Positions 27,701-42,200 of a stretch of 64,000 nucleotides of DNA are shown piece after piece (within the stretch, counting starts at the first letter, position 1; every line of letters begins with the position of its first letter). The notes beneath the pieces were generated by a model, which made no database searches, was not told the origin of the DNA, and saw nothing but the letters and a program-made list of their open reading frames with translations. Made by a program: the position numbers and the translations under genes. This stretch comes from Alligator mississippiensis (taxonomy: Eukaryota > Chordata > Crocodylia > Alligatoridae), in contig NC_081831.1 in assembly GCF_030867095.1 (NCBI RefSeq), positions 22,668,001 through 22,732,000 of the forward strand, given 5' to 3'.

Positions 27701-29747
27701 CAGTGGGGTTTGCCACTGACAGTCCAGGGCTGTGGGGGGGCTCCCTTTTGTCCTGCCTTCCAAGGCTGGATGCCCAGATACCTGGGTTCTATCTGAGGTC
27801 TGGGAAGGAAGCAGGATTAGGGGGAAAGGTGCTAGAGCAGAAAAGCTGGGAACCTCGATATTCAAGTTCTATCTCGGGTCTGGGGCAGGGGATAGAGCAG
27901 GGAGACTAGGATCCAGGACACTTAGGGTCTATTCAGGGTTTAGGTGGGCTGGGGCATTTAAAGCAGGGGGCCTGGGAGCCTGTCTGGGTTCTATCTGGGG
28001 TCTTGGAGGGGGTGGAGGGTTAGAGTTGTGGGGACTGGGAGCCCGGGTACCTGGGTTCTCTCCCCAACTCTGTGGAAGTGGAGGGCAAGTTGTACCCCAA
28101 CCCTGCTGACCATCCTTTTCCCCCATTTTCCCACCAGCTTCACGGAGATGCCGACCAATAACTTTATTGAGAGCTCGTTCTGGAACTTCGATGCCCTGTT
28201 CCAGCCGCAACAGCACCCAGCACGTGATGAGCACGACACCTTCTTCCTGCTGGGTCAGTGCCCCCCCAGTCCTGGGGTCCCTTACTCTATAGGGTGTGCC
28301 CTGAAGCAGTGAAGGGCTCAGAGCTGGGGGTGGGGGCCCTCTGTCATCCCTCACCCCTGTGCGTGTCATCCCCCCCAGATCCTGCTGAAGCTACCGAGTT
28401 CCCCATGGAGTACCTGCAGCGCGTGAAGCGGGTCCACTCACAGGGAGGCTATGGGTCACAGGGGTGAGTGTCCTCTCCTAGCTGGCCAGGGACACTGCTG
28501 AGCCAGGACCTGCCCCACCCCTTGCTCACTGGGACTCAGCCCCCCTGTCCCCTGCAGGTACAAGTATGACTGGAAGCTGGAGGAGGCGCGGAAGAACATC
28601 CTGCGGACCCACACTACGGCTGTCAGTGCCCGCATGCTCTACCACCTTGCCCACCAGGTGGGGTCAACCCCCAGCATCTGGGGAGGGGGGGGGGAGGGGG
28701 TGCAGGCTTGGGAGGAGCCTGGCCATGATTGACACACTTTCCCCCCAAAAGGAGAAGTTTATGCCTGCCAAATACTTCTCCATCGACCGGGTCTTCCGCA
28801 ACGAGACGCTGGATGCCACCCACCTTGCTGAGTTCCACCAGATCGAGGGCGTTGTGGCTGACTATGGCCTAACCCTGGGTGACCTAATGGGCACCCTACA
28901 AGAGTTCTTCACCAAGCTGGGTGAGCCAGGGGGCGGGGGCAGGAGCCTTGTGGGGGAGGGTGGGGGTGCATCTAGGATCCTTGGCACCTGCAGGGCTGAG
29001 CAGAGGGCCCAGGCAGGGTGGAAGTGGAATGTGCCAGGGCCCCAGTCTGAGTATGCCTGTGGAGCCCAGGGTGGCACCTGTGGTCTCGCCCCCCCACCCC
29101 TGCAGGACTTGCTCAGCTGCGTTTCAAGCCAGCCTACAATCCCTACACGGAACCCAGCATGGAGGTGTTCAGCTACCACCAAGGTGAGAAACTGCCCTTT
29201 GGGAGGGTGGCGACCCCACTGCTGGAGGCACCTCCCCGTAGCCCTATTCATGGGGGTGGGCAGTGGTACAGCAGAACTAATGTAGCCCCCTACTCTTCCT
29301 CCAGGGCTCAAGAAATGGGTGGAGGTTGGGAACTCTGGCATCTTCCGCCCGGAGATGCTGCTGCCCATGGGGCTGCCTGAGGGTGTTTCCGTCATTGCCT
29401 GGGGCCTGTCTTTGGAGCGGTGAGTATGGGGGCTGGGCCCTGGCAGAGAGAGAGGGAATGGGGCGGGGGGGGGCCTGGGCTGTAGGTTGGGAGTGAGGGG
29501 CACTGGGGAGGCAGGGGTTCTGGGTAGGGAATGACGGGGCCCTGGCAGGGCTAGGAGCAGCTGGGAATTGGGGAAGAGGAGCCCTAGTGGAGCTGGATAG
29601 TGCCTGGTCTGTGCCCACCCTGATGCCCGTCTCCCCTCCAGACCCACTATGATCAAATACGGGATCAACAACATCCGTGAGCTGGTCGGGCACAAGGTGA
29701 ACCTGCAGATGGTCTACGACTCACCCCTCTGCCGCCTCGACTCCTAG
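24795..29747 (+). CDS. FARSA: Phenylalanyl-tRNA synthetase alpha subunit (cytosolic)
   Basis: Thirteen exons: 24795-24953, 25686-25823, 26455-26553, 26670-26788, 27131-27223, 27515-27643, 28138-28253, 28379-28463, 28558-28657, 28752-28920, 29106-29183, 29305-29419 and 29642-29747. They give 501 aa (human 508). The N-terminal winged-helix DNA-binding-fold region ([19 protein letters not shown]) is followed by the class II catalytic core. [20 protein letters not shown] lies near motif 1. Motif 2 is [20 protein letters not shown]. Motif 3 is [20 protein letters not shown]. The enzyme charges tRNA-Phe as an alpha2-beta2 tetramer with FARSB. The chosen start sits in CACCATGG, a strong Kozak context. 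An in-frame ATG at 24783 would add MSPT. The C-terminus stops at CRLDS, shorter than the human tail. Confidence 0.98.
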
Positions 29748-30024
29748 CACCAGGATCCTCTGACCTCCCCCTACTATTTATTTGCATCCCCTGGGCTGAT
29801 ACCCTGCAGCCCATCCCTACAAATGACAAGGATGCCCTCTCTCAGAGAGCAGTGGAGCCCCCTGCCTGGTTCTAGTTCAGCTCCTGGGAGGGCTCTGGCT
29901 AGCGGGAGTACAGCAGGGGCTATGGCAGAGCTGCCGCTGTGGGCAATGCTATAGCCTGGCCCGTGTCAGGGTGGGAAACTGGGCATACATGGAAGGGGGG
30001 TGGAATCAGCTGCTCAACTCCCCC

Positions 30025-30030
30025 AATAAA
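30025..30030 (+). terminator. FARSA poly(A) signal (AATAAA)
   Basis: AATAAA lies 278 bases after the FARSA stop. It faces a poly(A) signal of the opposite-strand gene at 30259-30264, so the two transcripts end tail to tail about 230 bases apart. Confidence 0.75.
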
Positions 30031-30258
30031 ACATCATGTCTGGGTCTGGTGTCTCTAGGTGGCTGGACAGGGCAGGAGCAGGCAGTTCTGTGGGTGCAGG
30101 AAGCAGAGCATCTGGGTTTTATTTTTTCTTGCAGGGTCAGGTCTTTTTGCCCTGATCCTTTCCAGTCCTGCTGCAGGAAGGGGGCCAAAGTATGGGGTGG
30201 GGGATGCCTGTGATTTGAGGTGACACAGTTACTGCTGGGTCCATCTTGAAATCAAGCT

Positions 30259-30264
30259 TTTATT
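30259..30264 (-). terminator. Poly(A) signal of the membrane-protein gene
   Basis: AATAAA on the minus strand, about 325 bases past the stop at 30589. It supports a real minus-strand transcript convergent with FARSA. Confidence 0.6.
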
Positions 30265-30588
30265 GTACAAAAACTGCTTCTGGGTCCTAACAGTGCTGGA
30301 GACCTCCCTTCTTCCACCCCACTACCCCCCATTCTACCCAGCTGCCCCCATGCTCAGAGATGCCCCTCAGGTTGAGGAGGGGGTGGTAGATAGGGGGCAA
30401 GTCTGTTCACCCAGGGGATCCAAGCCAGCCTCACAGGCTGAGGCTTGAGTGGCTGGAGGAGGAGGTGACAGCAGGGCATGAGCTCCCCCGCATGAAGGTG
30501 GGGGGACCTCACCTGCCCTGGGGCATTGTCTGTCATGAGCATTGAGTCCCAGCCCCTCAAGCCAGCATGGTCCCATGTGGGTCTTGCC

Positions 30589-32423
<1,835 letters not shown>

Positions 32424-35061
32424 GGTGTAGCAAGCCCTGCCACCATCTGGAACAATTAGAGACTCACAGCTGGAGGTGAGAATTAAAAAAGGGCTCCTCC
32501 CACTTGTGTGATGTCACAGCCGGGGCTGGGGTTGATTGGCTTTACAGAGGAACTTGGGAATTGAGAGCGGGGAAAGGCTAGATGCAGCCCTAAGGATGAG
32601 AAGAGTCTGAGGCTATAAGGGCTGGAAGTCAGGACACCCTGGTTCTCTCCCTAGCTCTGGGAGGGGAGTACGGGCTAGTAGGCAGGGCATGGAGAGGTTG
32701 GGAATCAGGACACCTGGGTTCCTTGCCTGGATCCAGGAGGGGAGTGAAGTAAAATATTAAGAGCAAAGGGAGACAGGAGTCAGGACTCCAAGGTTTTACC
32801 TCCAGCTCTGAGAGGGTTAATTTGACAGGAGGGGAGAGGCTGAGAGTCCAGATGCCTAGGTTCTGTTTCTGGCTCTGGCCTGTACCTGCCTCTGGGACAG
32901 GCAAGCAGATGGATCTAACATAAAACTGAGATGCACCCAGTGGCAAGAGCAGAGAGACTGCAGCACTAGGGAGCTCCTGGCTTTGTTATTCATGCTCCTC
33001 ACCCCCCTGGGAATTGAGATGAAGAGCAAGATAGGGCTGGGTGTAAGGACTCCTGGGTTCTGGCTGCAGGAGGGATTGGGGTCTAGTTGACTAGGGTGGT
33101 GGCAGGGTCAACATTTCATACTTGTCTTCTGATGATGAGTCTGTGTCCTGTCTCCGGGGGTCATTAGAAGGCTAGAACTCAACACAGGATCTACCTCCTC
33201 CAGCCTTAACCACTTTGTTTTGGATGGTGCTTGAGGCTGGAAGCACAGATTTAAGCTAAATGCTATGTCCAGGAGTTAGTAGCAGTAACAGGAGTCTGTC
33301 TCCTTTTAATATAGGACACTAAAGTAAGAAGATGTAGCTAGAGGCATTCATGAGGCCAGTGCTGTTAAGTGGTAACAGCAGAAAACTCTTCTCAGTGGGC
33401 TGAGCCCAGGGAACAGTCTCCTGCCTTCTATTCATCTGCTCACAAAAAAACAAGAGCTGGAAGCATGAAGAGCAAGGTGTTAATGAGCCAGCATCAGTGC
33501 CAGGCACAGGGAGCTGGTGTAAAACACTGAATGCAGTATCAGGGTGTTCTGTGCAGGAAGCCAGGCAGCTTGGAGCCATCCTGGCAAAAGGCACCAGCCT
33601 CTACTTGATGCTGTCCAGGTGAAGTGAAGTCAGTCTCACGGCATGAAGCAGGGGGCTGGAGCTTGGGATTGGAGCCCATATCAGGACTTGCAGAGATGGG
33701 GGCCCACAGGTGTTTGGAGCACAACCAAAGGAGCTGGTAACAGCTGCGCACAGTTCACATTGCCACAGCTCCCATGGCATCAGCTTAACTGCCATGAAGA
33801 TGGCAGGATGGAGGGAGAGGGGAGCAGTGGGGATTTGATGACACCAACAGAGACACGTTGGCTGAGAGTCAGAGATGCTAAAGAGCCAGAGGGAATGGCT
33901 GGGGGGATAGGGTTAATGTGTCCAGCAACTCAGTCAAAAAGCCCCCTTTGTATTAATCATAGTTTTGCTTTTCCCTCCCCCTGCTACCAGTGTAAAACTA
34001 GAGCAATGTCAGACAAAGCCCTGGGGCAGAAGGAGAGAGGAAACAAGCCTCCTGCCCCATCAGCCAGAAACCTATGTACTTGTTGATCAGACAGGCCTGG
34101 ATTCCATCAGAGTCTGGCAACCTGAATTGCAAGCAAACCAGCCTCTAGTTCGAGGGCAGCTGTCAAAGCTGGTGCTAACAGCATTCAGGTGACAAGGTGA
34201 GAAGCTGGGATGTCAGACACTGGCACCTCCACTGTTATAAATAGCACCCTGCTGCTCCCAGCATTGATGCCAAGCTCCCAGAAGATTCTCTTGATCCTCT
34301 CACAGGCAAGGAAACAGCCCTGGTGCACTGAGCCCATGGGAAATAAAACATCTGCTGAACCACATTTGTAATCGTGGGAGCAGTGGATCTAGGGTGCCTC
34401 CAAACAGCCTTTTTCATTCATGTTTGGGTGTGGGGGGGCTACATTTTGAGTGCCCAGGCTGAGACCAGAAAGGGTGGAGGATGGATCTGGGCTGATACAG
34501 TGTGGTCTAGACACAAAAGTGGTGCCTTCAGTGATGCAAAATGCTTGTTATAGCTGTCTAGAATAGGCTTTTTTTCTGCTGTCCTTCAACTGTCAGGAAG
34601 CATTGAGATATAGAAGATGCCTTTCTAGGGAGGCAGGAGAGCAAGGAGCTGAGGATCAGCTGCTTTCTAGTTCCATGTCAACGCAGTGCCTTTACTCACT
34701 CTTAAGTCGTCTCAAAAAAAAATCAACACAAACACACCAAGTCCCATGTTATATGAGGTGGAAGATGCTGCTATTCCAAGCCCTAATGGATAACAAGAGT
34801 AAAAATAACACAGGCTGGAAGAACTAGCCTGTGATGTCACTCTAATCCAAGACTATTCACAAGTCCTTAATGGGTGGGATTGTGTAGGAGTGTTTTTGGC
34901 TTTGACTGAAGTTCTCTCCATCCCAAACCTGTAAAAATAGGTATTTGCTGCAACTTTCTTGTTTGATGTCCTTTTTTCATCCAGAAATTAAGTAAGCCAA
35001 AGATTGGGGAGGGGGGAGCTGCATTACAGATAGGGGAGAAGGAAATGTCTATGTTGGGAGT

Positions 35062-35382
35062 AGGGTTGCCAACTCTGTTTGAAACTATATTGGGAGGTTT
35101 CCAAAAAGCCAACATACCAGCAACATACAATGCAAATGTGCCTATATATATATATATATCAGTTATGGATTATAGTACATAGACTTTACACCAGGAAAGC
35201 AAATGAACTTTACTATTACATTTTAAAAACCCACTTGACTACTGTATAAATCAGATTCAACATCTGATATCTATTTTTATGAAAGTCCTATGATTTATCT
35301 CCTGGTAACACTCAGCATCTCCTGGGGATTTACATTCAATTCCTGGAGACTCCAGGGCAATCCTAGAGGGTTGGCAACTCTA
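35062..35382. mobile_element. MITE with GGGTTGCCAACTC termini
   Basis: The left end GGGTTGCCAACTC and the inverted right end GAGTTGCCAACCC form terminal inverted repeats, flanked on both sides by TA. The interior is AT-rich, includes (TA)n at 35142-35158, and has no coding capacity. A TA target site suggests a Tc1/mariner-like or related DNA transposon. Confidence 0.6.
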
Positions 35383-35639
35383 GGTGGGAGGGAGGCAAGG
35401 ATTTTTCAGGGTGATCTGTTTTGCTGAACCATCTATGGCATTGGGATAGACCGACTTTTGAATGCAAGATGTTCTTCCCCTTTTAGGAAGGCAGACAACA
35501 ACCTTGTTGGCCGGAGGCAGGTTTGCTTTGGCTACAGAGGATTTGGAGACCAGTTACTGAGAATCAGAGGCTCTTGCTGCCTTATTTTCTGGATGATGCC
35601 TTCCCTCAGAGAGCCTCTGCTCTCACCCAGCCCTATCAG

Positions 35640-35945
35640 GATTTCCCATTTCTGCCGCTCTTACTCCACTCTGCCCCACTCTTTCTGCTCCTCACCTCAA
35701 CCTGGACCTCCATTTCTGCCCCTCAGCCCATTCTGCCCATTTCTGCCCCTCAGCCCAATCTGGACCCGCCCCCCATTTCTGCCATCCTCCTGCCACCCCA
35801 TATCAGCCCATCCTGCCCCCTATTTCTGTCCCCCTTTGCCCTGCCTTCATCCCCCACATTTTTGTCCCCTGCCTCCTCCCATTTCTGTCCCTCCTCCCTG
35901 GTCTGCCCCCTTCATTTTTATCCCCTCCCCCATATTTCTAGCCCA
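35640..35945. repeat. Imperfect minisatellite of CCCATTTCTGCCCCTCAGC type
   Basis: Degenerate units built on TTTCTGCCCCTCAGCCCA and its relatives repeat about every 20-40 bases. The open frames here, rich in Pro, Ser and Cys, are a by-product of the repeat. Confidence 0.6.
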
Positions 35946-36539
35946 CATCTGACCTTCCCCCTTTGGGGCCTCTCATTGGAGGAGCTGAGAGCAGGGCACA
36001 CACCAGTTGGCTGATGCAGGTGTCATTTAGCAAAGATGAACCTGCCCACCTGCCTCATCTCTGATGGTGCTGGCTGAGGGGAGGGAAAATGGTGGGAAAA
36101 GCTGTGAGGGGTGAGGGTGCCTGCCCTCTGCTCTGACACCCTTCAGTGATGGGGGGACAGTCTGGGGTCCCCCTGTGAGCCGTGAAACAGTCCCGCCATC
36201 CCCATGGGGCTGGCCATACATTTATAGGGGTTTCCTAATGGGACCAAATTGTGGGGCTCCATCTGGGGTCACCCCATAGGGTTGGCCCCTCACTTTTGTG
36301 GGATTCCTTGTGTGACCCCTTCTAGCAGCCTGGGAGCCCTGGTACAGGGACATGACATGCCAAGCCACGGCGTCCGTTCCCTCCACTGTTAGCCCTGATG
36401 CAGGGCACTCCAGGCACAAATCTCCCCTTCCTATGAGCCTAATATGGGATCCATGCTCATTTGGGATTGACGCCGGAGCCCCTTCACTCATATCCAAGAT
36501 CAAGCTCCTCCAGAATTCAATGAAAGAGTTACTTTAACA

Positions 36540-38300
36540 ATGGTGGGATCCCACATCCACTGAGCTGTCTCCTCTAATCAAATTGAACATGTTTATTAAT
36601 ACTCACCATCTCAAGTCAGACTGGGTCAAACTTCTCTTGGGGACTTTTCTTGGACTGTGAGGAAATCTTTCTCGTAGATCCACTTTACTTTTAAAACTGA
36701 ATGGAATAGAATAAGCAGAGTATTGCCACCCTAAATACAGCCAGACCAATTACCCTGAAAATGAGACTTGTTTAGGGGAGGAAATGAGATTTTAAACAAT
36801 AAGGTTTACATTGAAGATTGTCTTTTAAGCTTTTCCACTTAACCATGAGGGCTAGAAATAAAGTTTTAAAGCAGAACTGAGTGTCTTATGTAATCCCGTG
36901 ACTCCAGAAGCTGAGGCTTTTAAGAAAAACTCCAAATAATATGAGCATTAGCAATCCTAAAGTGAGGGTTTTGTTTTTTTTCCAACTAACTAGTTTTAAG
37001 GCCTGGAGGATACCAGATAGGGGCAGATTAAAAGGACTGGTGATGACTAGCTTCCTGCAGCATTTTGGCCTAGTAAATAATAGTTTTAATGCAAAAATAA
37101 TTACAATAGTTAAACTCACTTATCTTTCTTTTTATTTTATTTTTTTTACACATTAATGTCTACAGTGTTTTGAAGATTTTAGTCTAGGAACACAAAGCCA
37201 CGCTTACAACCCCTGGTAACTAGTTTTGTCATTCGATTCCTGACCATTTAGTATTAGTAATAGTAATATTTCTATTCCAGCATTGTGTGTATACACATAA
37301 CAAAAACATCTGAAATATTATTTGCCTTATAACCTTTGCCATCTAAGTGCATTTAGTCTAGATGTACTGCTAAGTAAAGATAGTGACAGATAGATATTAT
37401 TTCATAGTAAGAATTGCAGTGGCTTTCTGTTCATTTGATTTGTTCTCTTTAAACTTAAAACTGTTTTCATTGCAAGTTAAAAATATGGGGAGACCTTCCA
37501 TTTGTGGGTGTTTATAAATGTCATTTATCAGAACTGAGTTTTAGCCATTTTCATGTTCTCTGTAGATGAGGGTGATTTGAGTGGCTTTCTCTTTATATGC
37601 ACTATCAGGTGCTTTTTTTCCCCAGCTACTTTCCAAATTCTTCTCTACATGGGATCTACTTTAATATTGATTATAAGTTTAAAAGTTTCTCACAGGACAG
37701 TTTAAACTTGGTATGTCTGTTTTCAAATCCTGGTTTAGTTTTTGTGCAATTTACACACCTACATCTGGCATTAGGTGGAAGTTTTAGATGAGACAAGTAT
37801 TTACTATACAAATCAGCAAATATTTAGCTACAAAAAGATAGCCTACTATAAACATGTACTGTTTTATTGTGTCTTGATACAATATGTATCATAATTTTAT
37901 AGTACTTGAATATTCACCCCTCCTTTCTTTCCTTTGTTTTCTTTCCCAATTATTGTAAATCCCAATGCTCCAGAAAAAATAACATATATGTGATATTTGC
38001 TGTGACAAGGAATTTTTAAATAGCATTTTACAATGTGAAACTGTACATGCATACAAGGTTTTGAATACTATCTTCTATATCAATTGTCCCATAGAAATGT
38101 TAAGACTTTCCTACTACTGAGTAGTTATGGTGGATTTTAACAAACCCAGCACAACCCAGTGTTGCATACAAGCTAGGGAGTAGGGACGTCACGTGTATAA
38201 ACAGATGGCACTAGGAAGGGTGAAGTCCATATGAACCATTATTGGTGTTTTGCTGATGTTTATCCAATAAACACAAAAGTAATGTTGTTGTTTTTTTTAC
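36540..38300. other. AT-rich, ORF-free block ending in AATAAA
   Basis: Strongly AT-rich DNA with no ORF and no recognised repeat. It ends with CCAATAAACACA near 38268, followed by a T-run. It looks like 3' UTR-type sequence, which could be an unlinked retrocopy of a 3' UTR or just AT-rich intergenic DNA. Confidence 0.3.
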
Positions 38301-39256
38301 TGTGGGTGTTTTATTTGTATGTTAGTTAAAACTTCATCTCAGAAGCTCTGAAATGTATATCTGAATCAAAAAAGCTTGTCCTGCGAAGTTCCTCACAAAA
38401 CACAGACTACTTAAAACTCCCCTAGCAAAATCAATTCATAGATAAAAGCGGTAAGTTTGGCCACCCTGTAGGTACAATGTACAGTTTAGGTACATTGGGA
38501 ATGATCCCAGTGAATATAAATTCATGTAAAACTTGTGTAAAAGAGAAACAAGCTTGCTGTCAGAGAGAACCAGGGAGTGAACTTCCTGACTCTCCAAACA
38601 AATTCATGATTTTTACTTTTTTTTCCCTTGTTCAGAATTGAGTGGAAAGGTCAAAAATCCTTCACTTTTTTCACAAATTGAAAATCAGAGAAAAATAATG
38701 TTGAATCAGTCCAAACATTTCCTTACAACACACGTTGAAATGTCTTGTTTCAGTGTCTACCATTCCTAATTAAAATATTAAATGCAAAATAAAAATGACC
38801 AAAAAATGTAATTTAAAAATGAAAAATGGCCAGGTTTCTTGAATGAAATGCTTTGACATTTTCAAAACTTTTATTTTCTTCCCCCCCAAAAAAAAACAAA
38901 CAAACAAACAAACAAATTAAGCACATGTCTCATGGGAATGTTCAATTCTGACTGGGTAGAATTTACTGGCAAAAAAAAATTTTGTCTAAAAATAAATGCT
39001 GACCAGCTCTACTCAGTGTATTTAAAACTCTTTATTTGATTTAAACACTGGATCTGATGTAATGCTTAAGGTGCTGCACAAACTTTAATTATGTGACAGG
39101 TCCTGCCTAAAGAGCATGTCATCTATATTGACAAGACACAGTGGACATGACCTGAGCAGGGTCATAAGTTAGCTGCATGTACATGTCCTGGGTTGTGGTG
39201 CACCTCCGGATACATTCAGCATGCTTAAAATTTGTGTTTTATTTTGAAAGGTTACT

Positions 39257-42200
39257 ATGTCTAATCAGGAAGGTGAAAATGAGGAGCCAGCACAGGAGCT
39301 AGCTATACCTGACAGCCTGTTCTTTGCTACCTTGGAGAGAGATGAATTCTCTAGTGAGTGCCCATCAAGGTAGGGATTTTTCCAGTCTAATATTTTCCAA
39401 GAAAGCAACAAAAACTGCTGCATCTTTAGTCATAAGTGCTTGTAACTGGGACCACAGATATTTCGACTGAAACCTTCCAAAGGGAGAACCAAGGGGGACG
39501 TGTATTTTTTTTAGTATATCCTATAATTAGGAATAACCAGGTTGTTCAAATTCCATAACATTCATTGCAATGATTTTTGCAACCTCAAACAGGACTAAAT
39601 CTACTAATGACTAACAGTTGGGTATGGAAACTATTTGTCACCACAGCATTAAATCAATCACGTTAGGAAGTTAGCTGTGGGGCCCATGAGTGTAGCACAG
39701 GGCAGGCACTTTAGATGTCAATTTCTGGCTAAACAGGAATGGGGGTAGGATAGAGGCCTATAAAATCCTGAAGGCCATGGGGAAAGTTCATAAGAATTTA
39801 CCCCTTATAATTTACTCTCTCATGCCATACTTATAATGAAGGTGGTGGGGTGGAGGTGACATAATTCAATGATTAGTGAGCTGATTTAAGAGAAAGCAGA
39901 AGATTCCCAGTATAACTGCTTCCACATTAGGAGTCCCGTACCATGCTGGTATAGTGGGATTCCTATATTGCTCCAGCACTTGCAGCATCCGTGAGAGACA
40001 CCTGCAGAGAGGTTCACAAATGCAACTGCTTCTCTTTCACTTCCTATCGATAGTGTTTAAATAGCCCCCATTACCATAGCAGCTGAACTGCTTGTCATCT
40101 TTTCCCATAATTAGCTTATTAGGTTAGAACCCAAGTCTCTAGGCACCCAGAGCGGTGTCCAATCTGTTGGAACACACGGCTTCTCTTACCGTAGCTGCAT
40201 ATGTCCCATGTATTCAGGGGGAGTGCAGACAAAATGCCACCTGGCACATATGTTGTTTATGCATTGTCATGTACAGGAGTACTGAGCTAATCAGCCACAG
40301 GTTCTCTGGCTTTCTATTCTGCCATTGAACTGCTCGTCATGACTTCCCCTCAGCAGATGGCAGGGTTTACTTAGCCCCTTCCTCCACTACAAAGGCCAAG
40401 ACATGGAAGGTGAAAGGTTGAGGAGCTTTTGACACTACAGCCCTTACTTGTAGCCTCAAGACCTGGGCAAAGACCCTGAGCTATGCAGAGCATCACAGGC
40501 TCTGGTGATAATGCATCCAGAAGCCTGATTCTAAGCAAGAATGCTGGTTTGAAATCCGAGTAGGCTCATCCTGCGTGCCATTTATTTTCCATCAAATAGA
40601 ATTAGGTGCCAATTTTGCTAGCACTGTAGAAATAGTTTAACAAACAAGCGAGTCAGCAGGGACTCTGCATTTTCTTTATTAAAAATAATTAGCCAACACA
40701 GAAGCTGTCAAGTCTTTGATAAATTAGCATTCTGGTTAATAAGCTGCTTTATTATTGGATCAACAAATGGAAAAGCCTAAGATTCCCTCAAGAGAAAAAT
40801 TAACAGAATAGCCAGCAAAGGTTTCCTCTGGGTTCTGCCTTTTGCAGAAATATTTTGGCTGCACACTTTGTCATTTTTCTTTGTTTGTTTAATTGCCGTG
40901 GCAGGTTCATACCCATTGCCTGTGGCTGTGAACTGACATATCAGGAGGGGTAGTCATTTTCCTGTTCAAATATCATAAAACAGCTGAAGGAGTACAAATG
41001 CCTCAGCCTGACTTAGTTACCTCTGCTCCTTGGCTCATTTTGTGACTCACTTTTGCCTGGCCCTTCTGGTCAATAATCCCCTGGTGTAAAGCAACATAAC
41101 TCTAGTGATTCTAATGGATGAACATTGACATAAGCAAGGTAAAAATCAGGCTGCTTCTGACCACTCTGCTTCCTCTGAGTATATAAATGCTTTCCAATCA
41201 TTGATTGTTATCCTGATACCACCTATGTAAGAGTGGGAAGCATTATCCCTGTTCTCCAAGGTGGGAACTGAGACGCTGGGGAAAATGAAGCAACTGTCAC
41301 CCATAGAAGTCAGTCAGTGGCTGAGTTAAGGTCTCCAGCATCCTAACTTCATGCTCTGTCCAGTAAATTTTCCTCCTTGTTCCTCAGCCTCTCTCCCTTT
41401 CTGCCCCAGCCAGGTCCAATACCACCTCTGTCTACCTTCCCCCCTTTCAACAGAGCAAGAGTCCTCTCTTCAGTTCTTGCAGTCCTGTGTCTTTCCACAG
41501 TCATCTCTGATTAATTTGCCACCGCAAGGGGAATTCCCCAGTAGTGACAAATTATCAGGTGTCAGTAATTGTGAGGAGAGGATGAGAGCAGTGGTTGGGA
41601 TGCAGAACAGTGGCAAAGTACCTCCTGAACTGAGAGAATCCTGTACTGAGTTTCTTAGAGTCACTACTATGTTTCTTTTATAAAGCTGACAAATTCTACC
41701 CCTGCTTGAGACAGAAGGGAGTAGCTGCCTCCTTGGGAAGCAAAGATGATCCACATCTCCACCTCAGGCAGATTTTTGCCTCCACATTGAAGCTGAATAC
41801 AAACCTGGCTTTATTTATTTTCTTATTTACATGTAAATCCAGGAAAGAACCTCCCCCTGCTTCTCCTACCTACCCTGGTGCCGACACTGCTATGGCTGCC
41901 CTGGATGGCAAATCATCCAATTACCTTGCAGCCCTGGATGCAAACATTGAAAACCTGCAGAAGAGGACACAGCAGCTGATTGATAAGATTAATGAGAACC
42001 GAAAGAAGGACCATACGGTCATGAGCAATTTCAGGGAGAGCCTCCTGCTGAAGGTGAATAATGGTCTGGGAGGAGCTGTTTTAGTTTGGTGAAGAGAAGC
42101 ATTTTCAACCTCTGCGAGAAAGAAAATTCTCCATTCCTATCCTGGATTGTCTGTCCTCTCTTATGATACAAAATCCAGAGGAGATGTGTGGGGGTAGGGA

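Larger units (their letters stand above)
32424..39256. other. Intergenic region upstream of SYCE2
   Basis: Composition shifts from GC-rich to AT-rich near 33 kb. I see motif-family copies (32630-32880, 33045), a MITE (35062-35382), a C/T-rich minisatellite (35640-35945), and an AT-rich block with no ORF (36540-38300). No convincing coding exon is seen. Confidence 0.5.

Noticed and set aside
28862-29695. 277-codon minus-strand open frame
   Set aside because: It is the antisense shadow of FARSA exons 10-13 and GC-rich introns.
35458-36014. Two overlapping 163- and 164-codon frames rich in Pro and Cys
   Set aside because: Both arise from the TTTCTGCCCCTC minisatellite, and two frames being open together is typical of a repeat.
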